Of a stretch of DNA of 8,531 nucleotides, positions 1 through 6,218 are shown one piece after another. The notes under the pieces were generated by a model. It saw only the letters and a program-made list of their open reading frames with translations, did not search any database and was not told the origin of the DNA. Positions within the stretch are counted from its first letter, which is position 1. Each line of letters starts with the position of its first letter. The position numbers were made by a program, and so were the translations under genes. The stretch comes from an uncultured Bacillota bacterium (GTDB lineage Bacteria > Bacillota_I > Bacilli_A > RF39 > UBA660): contig CAMENK010000024.1 of assembly GCA_945928335.1 (NCBI GenBank), forward strand, positions 1-8,531. Direction: 5' to 3'.

Positions 1-62
1 ACATGGTCTAACATCTCTTCCCATTCTTTTCCTTTTAATTCCATTACTATTTCTTTTTTCAT
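1..62 (-). CDS. N-terminal fragment, possibly trigger factor
   Basis: Only the first 20 codons lie in the window; the gene runs leftward off the edge. The start is well supported: an AGGAGG Shine-Dalgarno sequence (positions 70-75) sits seven bases before the ATG, and a good promoter lies upstream. The peptide begins MKKEIVMELKGKEWEEMLDH. A charged strand followed by a W-E-x-x-L-D-type helix resembles the start of the ribosome-binding domain of some Bacillota trigger factors. The diagnostic GFRxGKxP ribosome-contact loop would come after the window ends, so the assignment is a guess from N-terminal resemblance. That a gene starts here is much surer than its name. Confidence 0.5.
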   Translation of the reverse strand, partial: MKKEIVMELKGKEWEEMLDH

Positions 63-87
63 TAAATTTCCTCCTAATACTTATTTT

Positions 88-116
88 ATTATAAGTAAAA
101 TAACTATTTATTTCAA
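88..116 (-). promoter_or_regulatory. sigma-A promoter of the left-edge gene
   Basis: Reading leftward, TTGAAA (116-111), a 17-base spacer and TATAAT (93-88) precede the left-edge gene. Transcription would start near position 81, giving a leader of about 20 bases with the AGGAGG site. It lies just beyond the greA terminator, so this gene is a separate transcription unit. Confidence 0.75.
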
Positions 117-130
117 GTTATTTAACTTTT

Positions 131-155
131 TTAAAAAGCATAACTTAGTTATGCT
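131..155 (-). terminator. Intrinsic terminator of greA overlapping its stop codon
   Basis: On the minus strand an 8-bp stem AGCATAAC/GTTATGCT (155-148 and 144-137) with a TAA loop is followed by TTTTT. The greA stop codon (151-149) lies in the first stem arm, so the gene ends inside its own terminator. Confidence 0.8.
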
Positions 156-619
156 ACTTTAACTATTTTTACAGTATATACTCCATCAGGACTACTAACT
201 TCTACTGTACTTCCAACTTTTTTATTAAGAATAGCTGCAGCGATTGGACTTTCATTAGAAATCTTATTATTAAATGGATCAGCTTCTTGACTACCTACTA
301 TTCTATATTCTTCTATTTCATCATCACCATCATATTGTAAACTTACAGTACTACCAATTGATACAACATCATCATCAGTTTTATCTTCAATTATAGTAGC
401 GTGTTCTAATATATATTCAACCTCTTTAATACGAGCTTCTAACTTTCCTTGTTCTTCACGAGCAGAGTCATATTCGGCATTTTCACTTAAATCCCCTAAG
501 CTTCTTGCTTCCTTTAAAGCATTTAATACTTCATTTCTCTTATCAGTTTTTAAGTAATTTAATTCGTTTTCTAATTCTAAATAACCTTCACTTGTAAGAA
601 AAAATTCTTTTTGTTTCAT
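149..619 (-). CDS. greA: Transcription elongation factor GreA
   Basis: GreA enters the secondary channel of backtracked RNA polymerase and stimulates cleavage of the RNA 3' end, rescuing stalled complexes. The 156-residue length is normal for the family. Residues 1-75 form the N-terminal coiled coil. It contains the family motif GDLSENAEYDSAREEQ (about 42-57), with the acidic pair at its tip (D43, E46) expected to hold the catalytic Mg2+. Residues 80-156 form the FKBP-like globular domain, with the usual ISNESPIAAAILNKKVG stretch. The start is fixed by GAAGGAGAG shortly before ATG. It lies 66 bases after a U32 gene but has its own consensus promoter in that gap, so it is probably expressed both alone and by read-through. 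The udk gene that separates yrrO from greA in Bacillus is absent. Confidence 0.97.
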   Translation of the reverse strand: MKQKEFFLTSEGYLELENELNYLKTDKRNEVLNALKEARSLGDLSENAEYDSAREEQGKLEARIKEVEYILEHATIIEDKTDDDVVSIGSTVSLQYDGDDEIEEYRIVGSQEADPFNNKISNESPIAAAILNKKVGSTVEVSSPDGVYTVKIVKVA

Positions 620-646
620 TTTTATCTCTCCTTCGTACAGTTTAAA

Positions 647-675
647 ATGATATCAAATTAAACTCATTTTGTCAA
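647..675 (-). promoter_or_regulatory. greA promoter
   Basis: Reading leftward, a perfect TTGACA -35 (675-670), a 17-base spacer and TATCAT -10 (652-647) lie between the trhP2-like gene and greA. The start site would be near 640, leaving a 20-base leader with a GAAGGAGAG ribosome site. This is among the best promoters in the window and gives greA independent expression. Confidence 0.8.
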
Positions 676-685
676 TATAATTAAT

Positions 686-1849
686 CTAAATAGGTACCCT
701 TATAATGTCATTCTTTTGTACTATAAATGGTACTTTTAATTTAAGTATTTCTTGAGGATGTCTAGCAACATCAACATTTTCATTTTTATTATTTATTAGT
801 TCAACTACCTTAATTTTTGTTGGTTCTAAATTAGGTCCAAATACTTCAACTACATCTCCAACTTTAAAATTATTTCTTTGTTCAATGGTTGCATATCCAT
901 CCTTATAATCTAATACTAAAGCCAAGAAATCTTGATTAGATAATTCAACTCTACCTGTATAATATTGATTATCAATACTAGCTTCTTTATCATAGAAATG
1001 TACAGTATTCTCTCTATTAGAAACTCTATTTAATACTTTTCTGTAGTATTCTATTACATCTTTAGTTAAATTATTCTCTTGTTTCTTAACAACAATATTT
1101 TTATATGCATTTACAACAGTAGCTATGTAGTATAAACTTCTCATTCTTCCTTCAATTTTTAAAGAACTTATTCCCATTTCAACTAATTCAGGAACATAAT
1201 CTATCATACACAAATCTTTAGAACATATTTGAAAATCATCCATATTATCATTTTCAAAACAAAATCTACATACTTGACTACAACCACCACGATTAGAATC
1301 TCTAAGTGTTACATAATTAGATAAAACACATCTTCCACTATAACTAGTACACATAGCCCCATGAATAAATACTTCTAGTTCAATATCTACATTATTTTTA
1401 ATATCAAGAATATCTTCTTTAGAACATTCTCTTCCTAAAACTACTCTAGTAGCTCCCAAACTCTTCCAAAACTTAACTGTTTCTTTATTTACACTAGATT
1501 CTTGAGTACTAATATGTATTTCTGGTTTTAATTTTAATTCTTTAATTCTTTTAATAACTGCTAAATCACTTACTATAAATGCATCTACCCCTAGATTACT
1601 TAAAGTTATTAAATAATCATCTAATTCTTTTAAATCTTCATTTCTAAATAAGATATTAACAGTTACATAAACACGTTTATTTAAACTATGCGCAAAAGAA
1701 ACAGCTTCTTTAATTTCATCTATACTAAAATTATTAGCATTAGCTCTTAAACTATAATTATATCCTCCTATATAAACTGCATCTGCCCCATACATAAGAG
1801 CCCATTTAAGACGTTCTAAATCACCAGCTGGGCTTAATATTTCTGTCAT
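686..1849 (-). CDS. trhP2: U32-family tRNA U34 hydroxylase, TrhP2 (YrrO)-like
   Basis: This U32 'peptidase' family protein is most like Bacillus YrrO/TrhP2. In that family it is an iron-sulphur enzyme needed for prephenate-dependent hydroxylation of the tRNA wobble uridine to ho5U, not a protease. The N-terminal TIM-barrel-like part opens with LSPAGDLERLKWALMYGAD (5-23). The U32 signature is intact at 159-177: EVFIHGAMC, then SGRC and VLS. C167, C174 and C190 fit the cluster ligands; C194, C197, C209 and C214 are extra cysteines nearby. SLKIEGRMRS (229-238) is the usual downstream motif, and residues about 300-387 form the C-terminal beta-barrel domain. Its 387 residues are near the YrrO length. 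The start has AGGTGA six bases upstream and overlaps the preceding gene by ATGA. The next gene upstream encodes its shorter paralogue, and the one before that the presumed methyltransferase partner. Confidence 0.88.
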   Translation of the reverse strand: MTEILSPAGDLERLKWALMYGADAVYIGGYNYSLRANANNFSIDEIKEAVSFAHSLNKRVYVTVNILFRNEDLKELDDYLITLSNLGVDAFIVSDLAVIKRIKELKLKPEIHISTQESSVNKETVKFWKSLGATRVVLGRECSKEDILDIKNNVDIELEVFIHGAMCTSYSGRCVLSNYVTLRDSNRGGCSQVCRFCFENDNMDDFQICSKDLCMIDYVPELVEMGISSLKIEGRMRSLYYIATVVNAYKNIVVKKQENNLTKDVIEYYRKVLNRVSNRENTVHFYDKEASIDNQYYTGRVELSNQDFLALVLDYKDGYATIEQRNNFKVGDVVEVFGPNLEPTKIKVVELINNKNENVDVARHPQEILKLKVPFIVQKNDIIRVPI

Positions 1850-2637
1850 TCTTTATCACCTAACTTATAAATAATTTTATTATCTAAAAAATAATTATCT
1901 GTTTTTATATATTTGTTTAAATCTTTATCTTTATAATGTTTCATAATTATATCTACTTCTTCATCACTCATATTATTTAAATTTATTATAAAATTATACT
2001 TATCTAATAAATCTAAATATACATTTGCACTAAAAATATTATTATCAAATATACAAGTACATCTATTTTCTTCTTTTATAATAAGTTCTTTTTTAGTACT
2101 TTTTTCTTTTATATTTAGTTTTAAATTACCATTTATATTTTTATATTCATAATAACTAGAAATAAGGGGTCTTTTACTATACATTAACATATTTCTATTA
2201 ATAAGAAAATAAAATAAATTACTATTTGTATTATCTTTTATTTGCACTAATTCCTCTTTAGTAAGTTCATTATTAACTACTATATTTTTAATACCAAGAT
2301 TATTAAAGTAGTTAATACTATCATAATTATTTATAAGATGACTACCCATAATTACAACTTTATCTTTAGGTAATAAATTAGATAAACCAAAATCTTCTAT
2401 AAAATAATACTCTATATTTTCTAATTTATTTATAATATTCTTAAAATCTTCAAGTTTATTCTTATGTAAAAATATATTTATTATTACACTAATATTTCTA
2501 CTTTTAGCTATTTTATTTATTTCATCAATAGAAAAATACACATCAAATCCAATACTATATCCTTCTAATGGAAGTATTAAATCTTCTTTAAAATAATCTA
2601 TTTCTTTTTTATTTGGTATTATATAAAATTTATTCAT
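1846..2637 (-). CDS. Degenerate U32-family protein, TrhP1 (YrrN)-like
   Basis: This occupies the yrrN/trhP1 position between the methyltransferase and the full-length U32 gene. At 263 residues it is shorter than Bacillus YrrN (about 310). Homology rests on the barrel pattern and on the stretch SKRPLISSYYEY (about 154-165), which matches the YrrN segment after its signature (SKR-LI-NYFEY). The residues expected just before it have changed: where YrrN has HG-x2-C, this protein reads roughly INRNMLMY, with no His-Gly and no Cys. Its only cysteines are the two in RCTC (about 192-195). It therefore cannot bind a U32-type iron-sulphur cluster in the usual way and may be a non-catalytic partner of TrhP2. 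The frame is open throughout, a strong AGGAGGG precedes the ATG, and both ends couple tightly to neighbours, so it is expressed rather than decayed. The family call is good; the function is inferred. Confidence 0.72.
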   Translation of the reverse strand: MNKFYIIPNKKEIDYFKEDLILPLEGYSIGFDVYFSIDEINKIAKSRNISVIINIFLHKNKLEDFKNIINKLENIEYYFIEDFGLSNLLPKDKVVIMGSHLINNYDSINYFNNLGIKNIVVNNELTKEELVQIKDNTNSNLFYFLINRNMLMYSKRPLISSYYEYKNINGNLKLNIKEKSTKKELIIKEENRCTCIFDNNIFSANVYLDLLDKYNFIINLNNMSDEEVDIIMKHYKDKDLNKYIKTDNYFLDNKIIYKLGDKE

Positions 2638-3233
2638 TAATCCCTCCTAGTCAATATAATTAATCCATCTCCTACATTAACTTTTTCTACAATAAACTCA
2701 TCTTGATTATCTAAATAATCTAAAAACTTCTCTATTTTTCTTACTAAACTTCTTAAATTTCTAGATTTAATTTTATCACTATTACCAACTAATCCATGAA
2801 AATCAACATTATCTATAATAATATAACCATTATCCTTAAGGTTACCTTTAAATTTATTTATAAAATCAATATTCTTACCCTTAGCAGCATCTATAAATAT
2901 TAAATCATATAAATTAGAAATTTCTACATCTAAAGCATCTCCAAATATTAAGTTAATATTATCAAATCCTGATTTTTTTACATTATCTTTAGCTATTTTA
3001 TATCTATCTATATCTCTTTCAATAGAAGTTATAGAACAACCTTCATTTCTTAATTTAATTGTACTATATCCAATAGCTGTTCCTACTTCAAGTATATTTT
3101 TTATATTTTTTTCTTTAACAAAATTAGTTAAATAATTTATACCTTCTTTTAACATAATAGGAACATTATTTTCTTTAGCATAATGTTCCATTTCTTCAAA
3201 TAATAGATTAATATTCATACCATATTCCTTCAT
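2637..3233 (-). CDS. trmR: SAM-dependent O-methyltransferase, TrmR (YrrM)-like
   Basis: This is a class I methyltransferase of the catechol-O-methyltransferase-like family. By operon position it is the counterpart of Bacillus YrrM/TrmR, which methylates tRNA ho5U34 to mo5U34. The SAM-binding motif ILEVGTAIGYSTIKL lies at about 46-60, the acidic residue after strand 2 in SIERD (about 70-74), the metal/substrate motif LIFIDAAKG near 111-119, and IIIDNVDFHG near 137-146. The listed ATG at 3233 lies 26 bases inside mltG and has a poor ribosome site. The sixth codon, ATG at 3218, is preceded by AAGGA seven bases upstream, so a 193-residue protein starting MNINLLFEEM is more likely. It shares one base (TAATG) with the following trhP1-like gene. 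With the two U32 genes it forms a complete mo5U-synthesis cassette. Confidence 0.87.
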   Translation of the reverse strand: MKEYGMNINLLFEEMEHYAKENNVPIMLKEGINYLTNFVKEKNIKNILEVGTAIGYSTIKLRNEGCSITSIERDIDRYKIAKDNVKKSGFDNINLIFGDALDVEISNLYDLIFIDAAKGKNIDFINKFKGNLKDNGYIIIDNVDFHGLVGNSDKIKSRNLRSLVRKIEKFLDYLDNQDEFIVEKVNVGDGLIILTRRD

Positions 3234-4293
3234 TTTGTAGTCTTCTAATTGTATTTAAATGTTCAGTATAGTTCTTACTAAAATAAGTATTATTTGATTT
3301 ATCAGATACAAAGTAATAATAATCATGTTTAGTAGGATAAAGACTAGCTTCAATACTCTCTATACTTGGATTACATATAGGTCCAACAGGAAGTCCTACA
3401 TAACTCTCACATCTAGTATTATACTTATTAGTACAATCATCTATTTCATACTGATATAAATCTCTTTCACCCATTTGTACTTTTGATCCATAATAAGTAG
3501 TAACACAACTACCTAATGACCATCCATTATTAAGCCTATTCGTAAAAACTCCCGCTATTCCTTTCCTATCACTACCAAGAGATCCTTCTTGTTCTACTAT
3601 ACTTGCTAAAGTTAATAATTCATGAACAGAATAACCACTATTTAATATATCATTTTTAATTGGTTCAAGTTTATTCTCAGTTTCATCTAACATTTTATAA
3701 ACAACATCTTTAAAACTACTATCTTTATAAATCATATATGTATTAGGATAAAGATACCCCTCCAAACTATAATAAATATCTTTACTTTTAATAACATCTG
3801 TTAAAAACCAATATTTATCTATAAGTTCATCTAAAAATAACTCATCATTTAAAGTGTTTAATACTTCTTCTTCAGTAACACTACTCACACTACCTAAATC
3901 ACTAATAAGATTTCTTACATTTCTACCTTCTTTAAAAGTAAAACTAACTTGATCTTTAGTTACTATATTTCTTTCACTTAATATTTCTAATAACTCAGGC
4001 ACACTCATACTAGAACTTATTTGATATATTCCAGCATCAATTGAAATATTCCCTTTTATCTTACTATAAAGTTTCATAAATAAAGAACTCTTTATAATAC
4101 CTTTATTCTCCAAATCATCAAACACCCCATATACAGTACTACCCATAGTCACTTCATAATCAATTGTTTCACCATTTTTATCTTTTGCACTTAAAAAACT
4201 AAAACACACTCCTCCGATAGCAAGCACAATTATTATGATTATTAAAAATATAAAAATAACCAATTTCTTTTTATTAAGTTTTCTATTTACCAT
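3208..4293 (-). CDS. mltG: Endolytic murein transglycosylase MltG (YceG-like)
   Basis: MltG cuts nascent glycan strands at the outer face of the membrane and is thought to end peptidoglycan polymerisation. A short positive N-terminus (KLNKKK) leads into one transmembrane helix (about 11-33), and the rest is extracellular. A LysM-like/YceG region spans about 43-125, including VTMGSTVYGVFDDLENKGII. The catalytic domain carries LEGYLYPNTY (177-186), LTLASIVEQEG (227-237, with the family's catalytic Glu in IVEQE), GVFTNRL (248-254) and LPVGPICNPS (301-310). The 361-residue length is normal for Bacillota. AGGAGAG lies seven bases before the ATG. The start overlaps the end of the DUF1292 gene by 11 bases and its end overlaps the methyltransferase gene, so translation is probably coupled. 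Confidence 0.95.
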   Translation of the reverse strand: MVNRKLNKKKLVIFIFLIIIIIVLAIGGVCFSFLSAKDKNGETIDYEVTMGSTVYGVFDDLENKGIIKSSLFMKLYSKIKGNISIDAGIYQISSSMSVPELLEILSERNIVTKDQVSFTFKEGRNVRNLISDLGSVSSVTEEEVLNTLNDELFLDELIDKYWFLTDVIKSKDIYYSLEGYLYPNTYMIYKDSSFKDVVYKMLDETENKLEPIKNDILNSGYSVHELLTLASIVEQEGSLGSDRKGIAGVFTNRLNNGWSLGSCVTTYYGSKVQMGERDLYQYEIDDCTNKYNTRCESYVGLPVGPICNPSIESIEASLYPTKHDYYYFVSDKSNNTYFSKNYTEHLNTIRRLQNEGIWYEY

Positions 4294-4558
4294 TTTTATT
4301 CTCTCCTATTTCAAAACTATTTATTATATTTCTTATATATTTCCATTCTTTATCATCTTTTATAGAAATAATCTTTTCGCTTCCATCTTTATTTAAAGAT
4401 AAAACACCAACATATAAAATTACTTCATCTTTATCATTCTTCTCATCATTTGTATATACTAAATATGTTTTATCATTTCCATCAATTTTTAAAACTATTC
4501 TATATTTAACTATTTGATTATTCTCTATAAATGTTATTTCATTATCTTTTATTTTCAT
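4283..4558 (-). CDS. DUF1292 family protein (YrzB-like), function unknown
   Basis: This 91-residue acidic and lysine-rich protein sits where Bacillota usually carry yrzB, between ruvX and mltG. It has the DUF1292 pattern: a beta strand I-x-F-I-E-N, a strand pair YRIVLKIDGNDKTYLVYTN (about 19-37), then EVILYVGVLSLNKDG (about 45-59) and an amphipathic C-terminal helix EWKYIRNIINSF. No catalytic motif, signal peptide or membrane segment is visible. The start is supported by AAGGA six bases before ATG. It begins two bases after the ruvX stop and overlaps mltG by 11 bases. No function is known for the family; genomic linkage to IreB, RuvX and MltG is the main clue. The identification leans on position as much as on sequence. 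Confidence 0.75.
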   Translation of the reverse strand: MKIKDNEITFIENNQIVKYRIVLKIDGNDKTYLVYTNDEKNDKDEVILYVGVLSLNKDGSEKIISIKDDKEWKYIRNIINSFEIGENKNGK

Positions 4559-4560
4559 AT

Positions 4561-4983
4561 CTATTCCTTCTTACTATTAAATCTATCTAAATAACTTTGT
4601 AGTATTATAGATGCAGCTAATTTATCTACTACTTTTTTTCTATTATTTCTTCTTTCATTATTCATAATTAGCATATTATTTGCAATTACAGAGGTTAATC
4701 TTTCATCTTCTAAAATTACTTCAATATTATATTTATCTTCTAATTCATTTTTAAAAATCATTGTCTCTTCACATCTAGTACTTACAGAACCATCTAAATT
4801 CAGAGGATTGCCCAATATAATCTTAGAGATTTCATACTCATTAAAATATTTATCTATTTTATCAAAGAGTTCTTCTTTTGTATTATATCTAATTGTTTCA
4901 ATAGGATTAGCTATTAAAAGTGTTTCATCACTTAAACTTATTCCTAAAGTTTTACTACCATAGTCCATTCCAATAATTCTCAT
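4561..4983 (-). CDS. ruvX: RuvX/YqgF-family RNase H-fold nuclease
   Basis: This is the YqgF family, an RNase H-fold nuclease annotated as a Holliday-junction resolvase and linked in several bacteria to pre-16S rRNA processing. The fold's acidic active-site residues are visible: D7 in RIIGMDYGSKTLGIS, an acidic residue in the LEDERLTS motif (91-98), and D120 in KKVVDKLAASIILQSYL. ILGNPLNLDGS (56-66) is the usual glycine-containing strand-loop. At 140 residues it has the expected length. AAGGA lies about nine bases before ATG, inside the end of ireB, and the two genes share ATGA. It is the second gene of the operon. Confidence 0.95.
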   Translation of the reverse strand: MRIIGMDYGSKTLGISLSDETLLIANPIETIRYNTKEELFDKIDKYFNEYEISKIILGNPLNLDGSVSTRCEETMIFKNELEDKYNIEVILEDERLTSVIANNMLIMNNERRNNRKKVVDKLAASIILQSYLDRFNSKKE

Positions 4984-5219
4984 CTTACAAATTCCTTAAG
5001 CATATATTCAACCAAATCTCTTCTATTTACTTTTTCAATTCTATTTCTAGCTTCTTTATAAGAAGAAATATATCCTATTTCACCAGTTAATAGATATTCA
5101 GTTACTTGCTTATACGCATTATATCCTGCCTCTTCTAAATCCAAACATATACTTTTTATTATTTCTCTAGAATTATTTAAATTCACTTCATTAGTATCAA
5201 CTAATATTGTTTCTTCCAT
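4980..5219 (-). CDS. ireB: IreB family regulatory phosphoprotein (UPF0297/YrzL)
   Basis: In Enterococcus faecalis, IreB is a small cytoplasmic protein phosphorylated near its N-terminus by the PASTA kinase IreK and tunes cell-wall stress and cephalosporin resistance. Here the 79-residue protein has threonines at positions 4 and 9 in a flexible acidic N-terminus. The conserved body follows: LEEAGYNAYKQVTEYLLTGEIGYISSYKEARNRI (about 28-61), with the family pattern GYNP/A..Q...YLL.G...YI....AR..I. It ends with R-R-D-L-V-E-Y-M-L. AGAGGTG lies seven bases before ATG, below a good promoter, so it is the first gene of the operon. In Bacillus alaS precedes this gene; here a divergent tRNA gene does. 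Whether an IreK-type kinase exists cannot be seen from this window. Confidence 0.93.
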   Translation of the reverse strand: MEETILVDTNEVNLNNSREIIKSICLDLEEAGYNAYKQVTEYLLTGEIGYISSYKEARNRIEKVNRRDLVEYMLKEFVR

Positions 5220-5240
5220 ATTACTGCACCTCTCGTTATA

Positions 5241-5269
5241 ATTCTATCAAAAAAGAAAACTTTTTACAA
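5241..5269 (-). promoter_or_regulatory. Promoter of the ireB-ruvX-mltG-trmR-trhP operon
   Basis: Reading leftward, TTGTAA (5269-5264), a 17-base spacer and TAGAAT (5246-5241) precede ireB, with a predicted start near 5234. No other strong promoter was noticed until the one before greA, so this probably drives seven overlapping genes. It is back to back with the tRNA promoter; the two -35 boxes are only seven bases apart. Confidence 0.75.
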
Positions 5270-5276
5270 TAAACCC

Positions 5277-5306
5277 TTGAAAATAAAAACATAAATGTGA
5301 TATAAT
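5277..5306 (+). promoter_or_regulatory. Promoter of tRNA-Lys
   Basis: TTGAAA (5277-5282), an 18-base spacer and TATAAT (5301-5306) precede the tRNA by 12 bases. The -10 is extended by TGA directly before it (TGN), which compensates for the long spacer. Transcription should start near 5312-5313, only a few bases before the mature tRNA 5' end. Confidence 0.82.
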
Positions 5307-5318
5307 TTTACACGTGAT

Positions 5319-5394
5319 GGTTCCTTAGCTCAGCTGGTAGAGCAACTGACTCTTAATCAGTGGGTCTAGGGTTCGAATCCCTAAGGAACCACCA
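5319..5394 (+). tRNA. tRNA-Lys, anticodon CUU
   Basis: The cloverleaf is complete. Acceptor stem GGTTCCT/AGGAACC (5319-5325, 5384-5390), D arm GCTC/GAGC with AGCTGGTA loop, anticodon stem ACTGA/TCAGT around the loop CTCTTAA, T stem TAGGG/CCCTA with TTCGAAT loop, discriminator A and encoded CCA (5392-5394). The anticodon CTT reads AAG, the minor lysine codon in this AT-rich genome. It has its own promoter and terminator and stands alone between two leftward units. Confidence 0.97.
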
Positions 5395-5422
5395 TATGAT
5401 TAGATACTTTTTTTCTTAGATG

Positions 5423-5449
5423 ATACTATCAGAAATGATAGTATTTTTA
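5423..5449 (+). terminator. Intrinsic terminator of tRNA-Lys
   Basis: A 9-bp stem ATACTATCA/TGATAGTAT (5423-5431, 5436-5444) with a GAAA tetraloop is followed by TTTTATTTAT. On the opposite strand the hairpin is not followed by a T run, so it should stop the tRNA transcript but not the leftward pgsA transcript converging on it. Confidence 0.85.
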
Positions 5450-5472
5450 TTTATAAATAACACTAAAGTAAG

Positions 5473-6174
5473 TTAAATATTTTTATATAAGAATTTTCTT
5501 AAATTTTCATTTTTATTTTTAATATAAAATTCTCTATCTATTAAAAGATCCCATATCTCCTTAAAACTTTTTAGTTCTTTTTTATCTATTTTTTCATAAG
5601 TAGTTTGTTTCATTCTAGATTTAGAATAATTACTTATAGTAAGTAATTGAGTTCCAACAATAATCCCTGTTAAAACTAAAGAAATACTATAATCATTTTT
5701 ATTCAAAAAATTTAATACATTAACAGGAATAATTTTATTAAAATAATCTCTAGCTTTAATTAAATACAAAATAGAAACATTTAAATCTAAAATTAAAGTT
5801 TTAAATTTTCCCATTTTGCTTGAATGAATATTTTTATTTTCTTTAAATGCTAAAGTATTTATACCAAATATAATAAATTCTAAAAGTATTACCATTAGCA
5901 TTATAGGGTACTCATAAGTTAGAATAGCAAGCATTACAAAAGCAAATAATTTATCACTAACAGAATCTAATAAAGCACCTAAAAAACTTTCTACTTTCCA
6001 TTTTCTAGAAAGTTTACCATCAACCATGTCCGTTAAAAATAATATAACGACTAAAATTCCAATATATTTTATACCCTTTGTAAAATAATATATTGGTAAT
6101 AAAATTGATCCAACTACCCTAGAAAAAGTAATTAAATTAACAATAGTAAATTTTATTTTATTTTCTTTCTTCAT
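5473..6174 (-). CDS. CDP-alcohol phosphatidyltransferase, PgsA-like
   Basis: This is an integral membrane enzyme that moves a phosphatidyl group from CDP-diacylglycerol to an alcohol, most likely glycerol-3-phosphate. The CAP active-site motif is at 49-74: D49-x2-D52-G53-x2-S56-R57, G66, D70 and D74. It matches the family's D-x2-DG-x2-AR-x8-G-x3-D-x3-D except that the usual Ala is Ser. N13 and R19 (NLITFSR) match the N-terminal N-x-LTxxR element of PgsA. About six hydrophobic segments span residues 13-185. A charged tail follows (about 186-233, rich in Lys and Glu) that ordinary PgsA proteins of 180-195 residues lack. There is no Shine-Dalgarno sequence; the promoter implies the mRNA starts at or very near the ATG. 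The exact alcohol substrate is inferred from the N-terminal motif only. Confidence 0.85.
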   Translation of the reverse strand: MKKENKIKFTIVNLITFSRVVGSILLPIYYFTKGIKYIGILVVILFLTDMVDGKLSRKWKVESFLGALLDSVSDKLFAFVMLAILTYEYPIMLMVILLEFIIFGINTLAFKENKNIHSSKMGKFKTLILDLNVSILYLIKARDYFNKIIPVNVLNFLNKNDYSISLVLTGIIVGTQLLTISNYSKSRMKQTTYEKIDKKELKSFKEIWDLLIDREFYIKNKNENLRKFLYKNI

Positions 6175-6180
6175 AAATAA

Positions 6181-6209
6181 ATTATAACAAAAGAAAATTA
6201 GAGAAACAA
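6181..6209 (-). promoter_or_regulatory. Promoter of pgsA-like gene, predicted leaderless
   Basis: Reading leftward, TTGTTT (6209-6204), a 17-base spacer and TATAAT (6186-6181) are followed by only six bases before the ATG at 6174. The usual -10 to start distance puts transcription initiation on or next to the A of the ATG. The -35 hexamer coincides exactly with the six-base loop of the upstream gene's terminator hairpin. Confidence 0.72.
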
Positions 6210-6218
6210 CTCTAATTT
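6187..6218 (-). terminator. Terminator of the polysaccharide deacetylase gene
   Basis: On the minus strand a 9-bp perfect stem AAATTAGAG/CTCTAATTT (6218-6210, 6203-6195) with loop TTGTTT is followed by TCTTTTGTT. The gene's TAG stop codon (6214-6212) lies in the first arm. The hairpin region also forms the upstream half of the next gene's promoter. Confidence 0.8.

Noticed and set aside
5448..5461. The 14-base palindrome TTATTTATAAATAA between the tRNA terminator and pgsA.
   Set aside because: It is low-complexity A-T sequence partly made of the terminator tail, and such palindromes are expected by chance at this composition.
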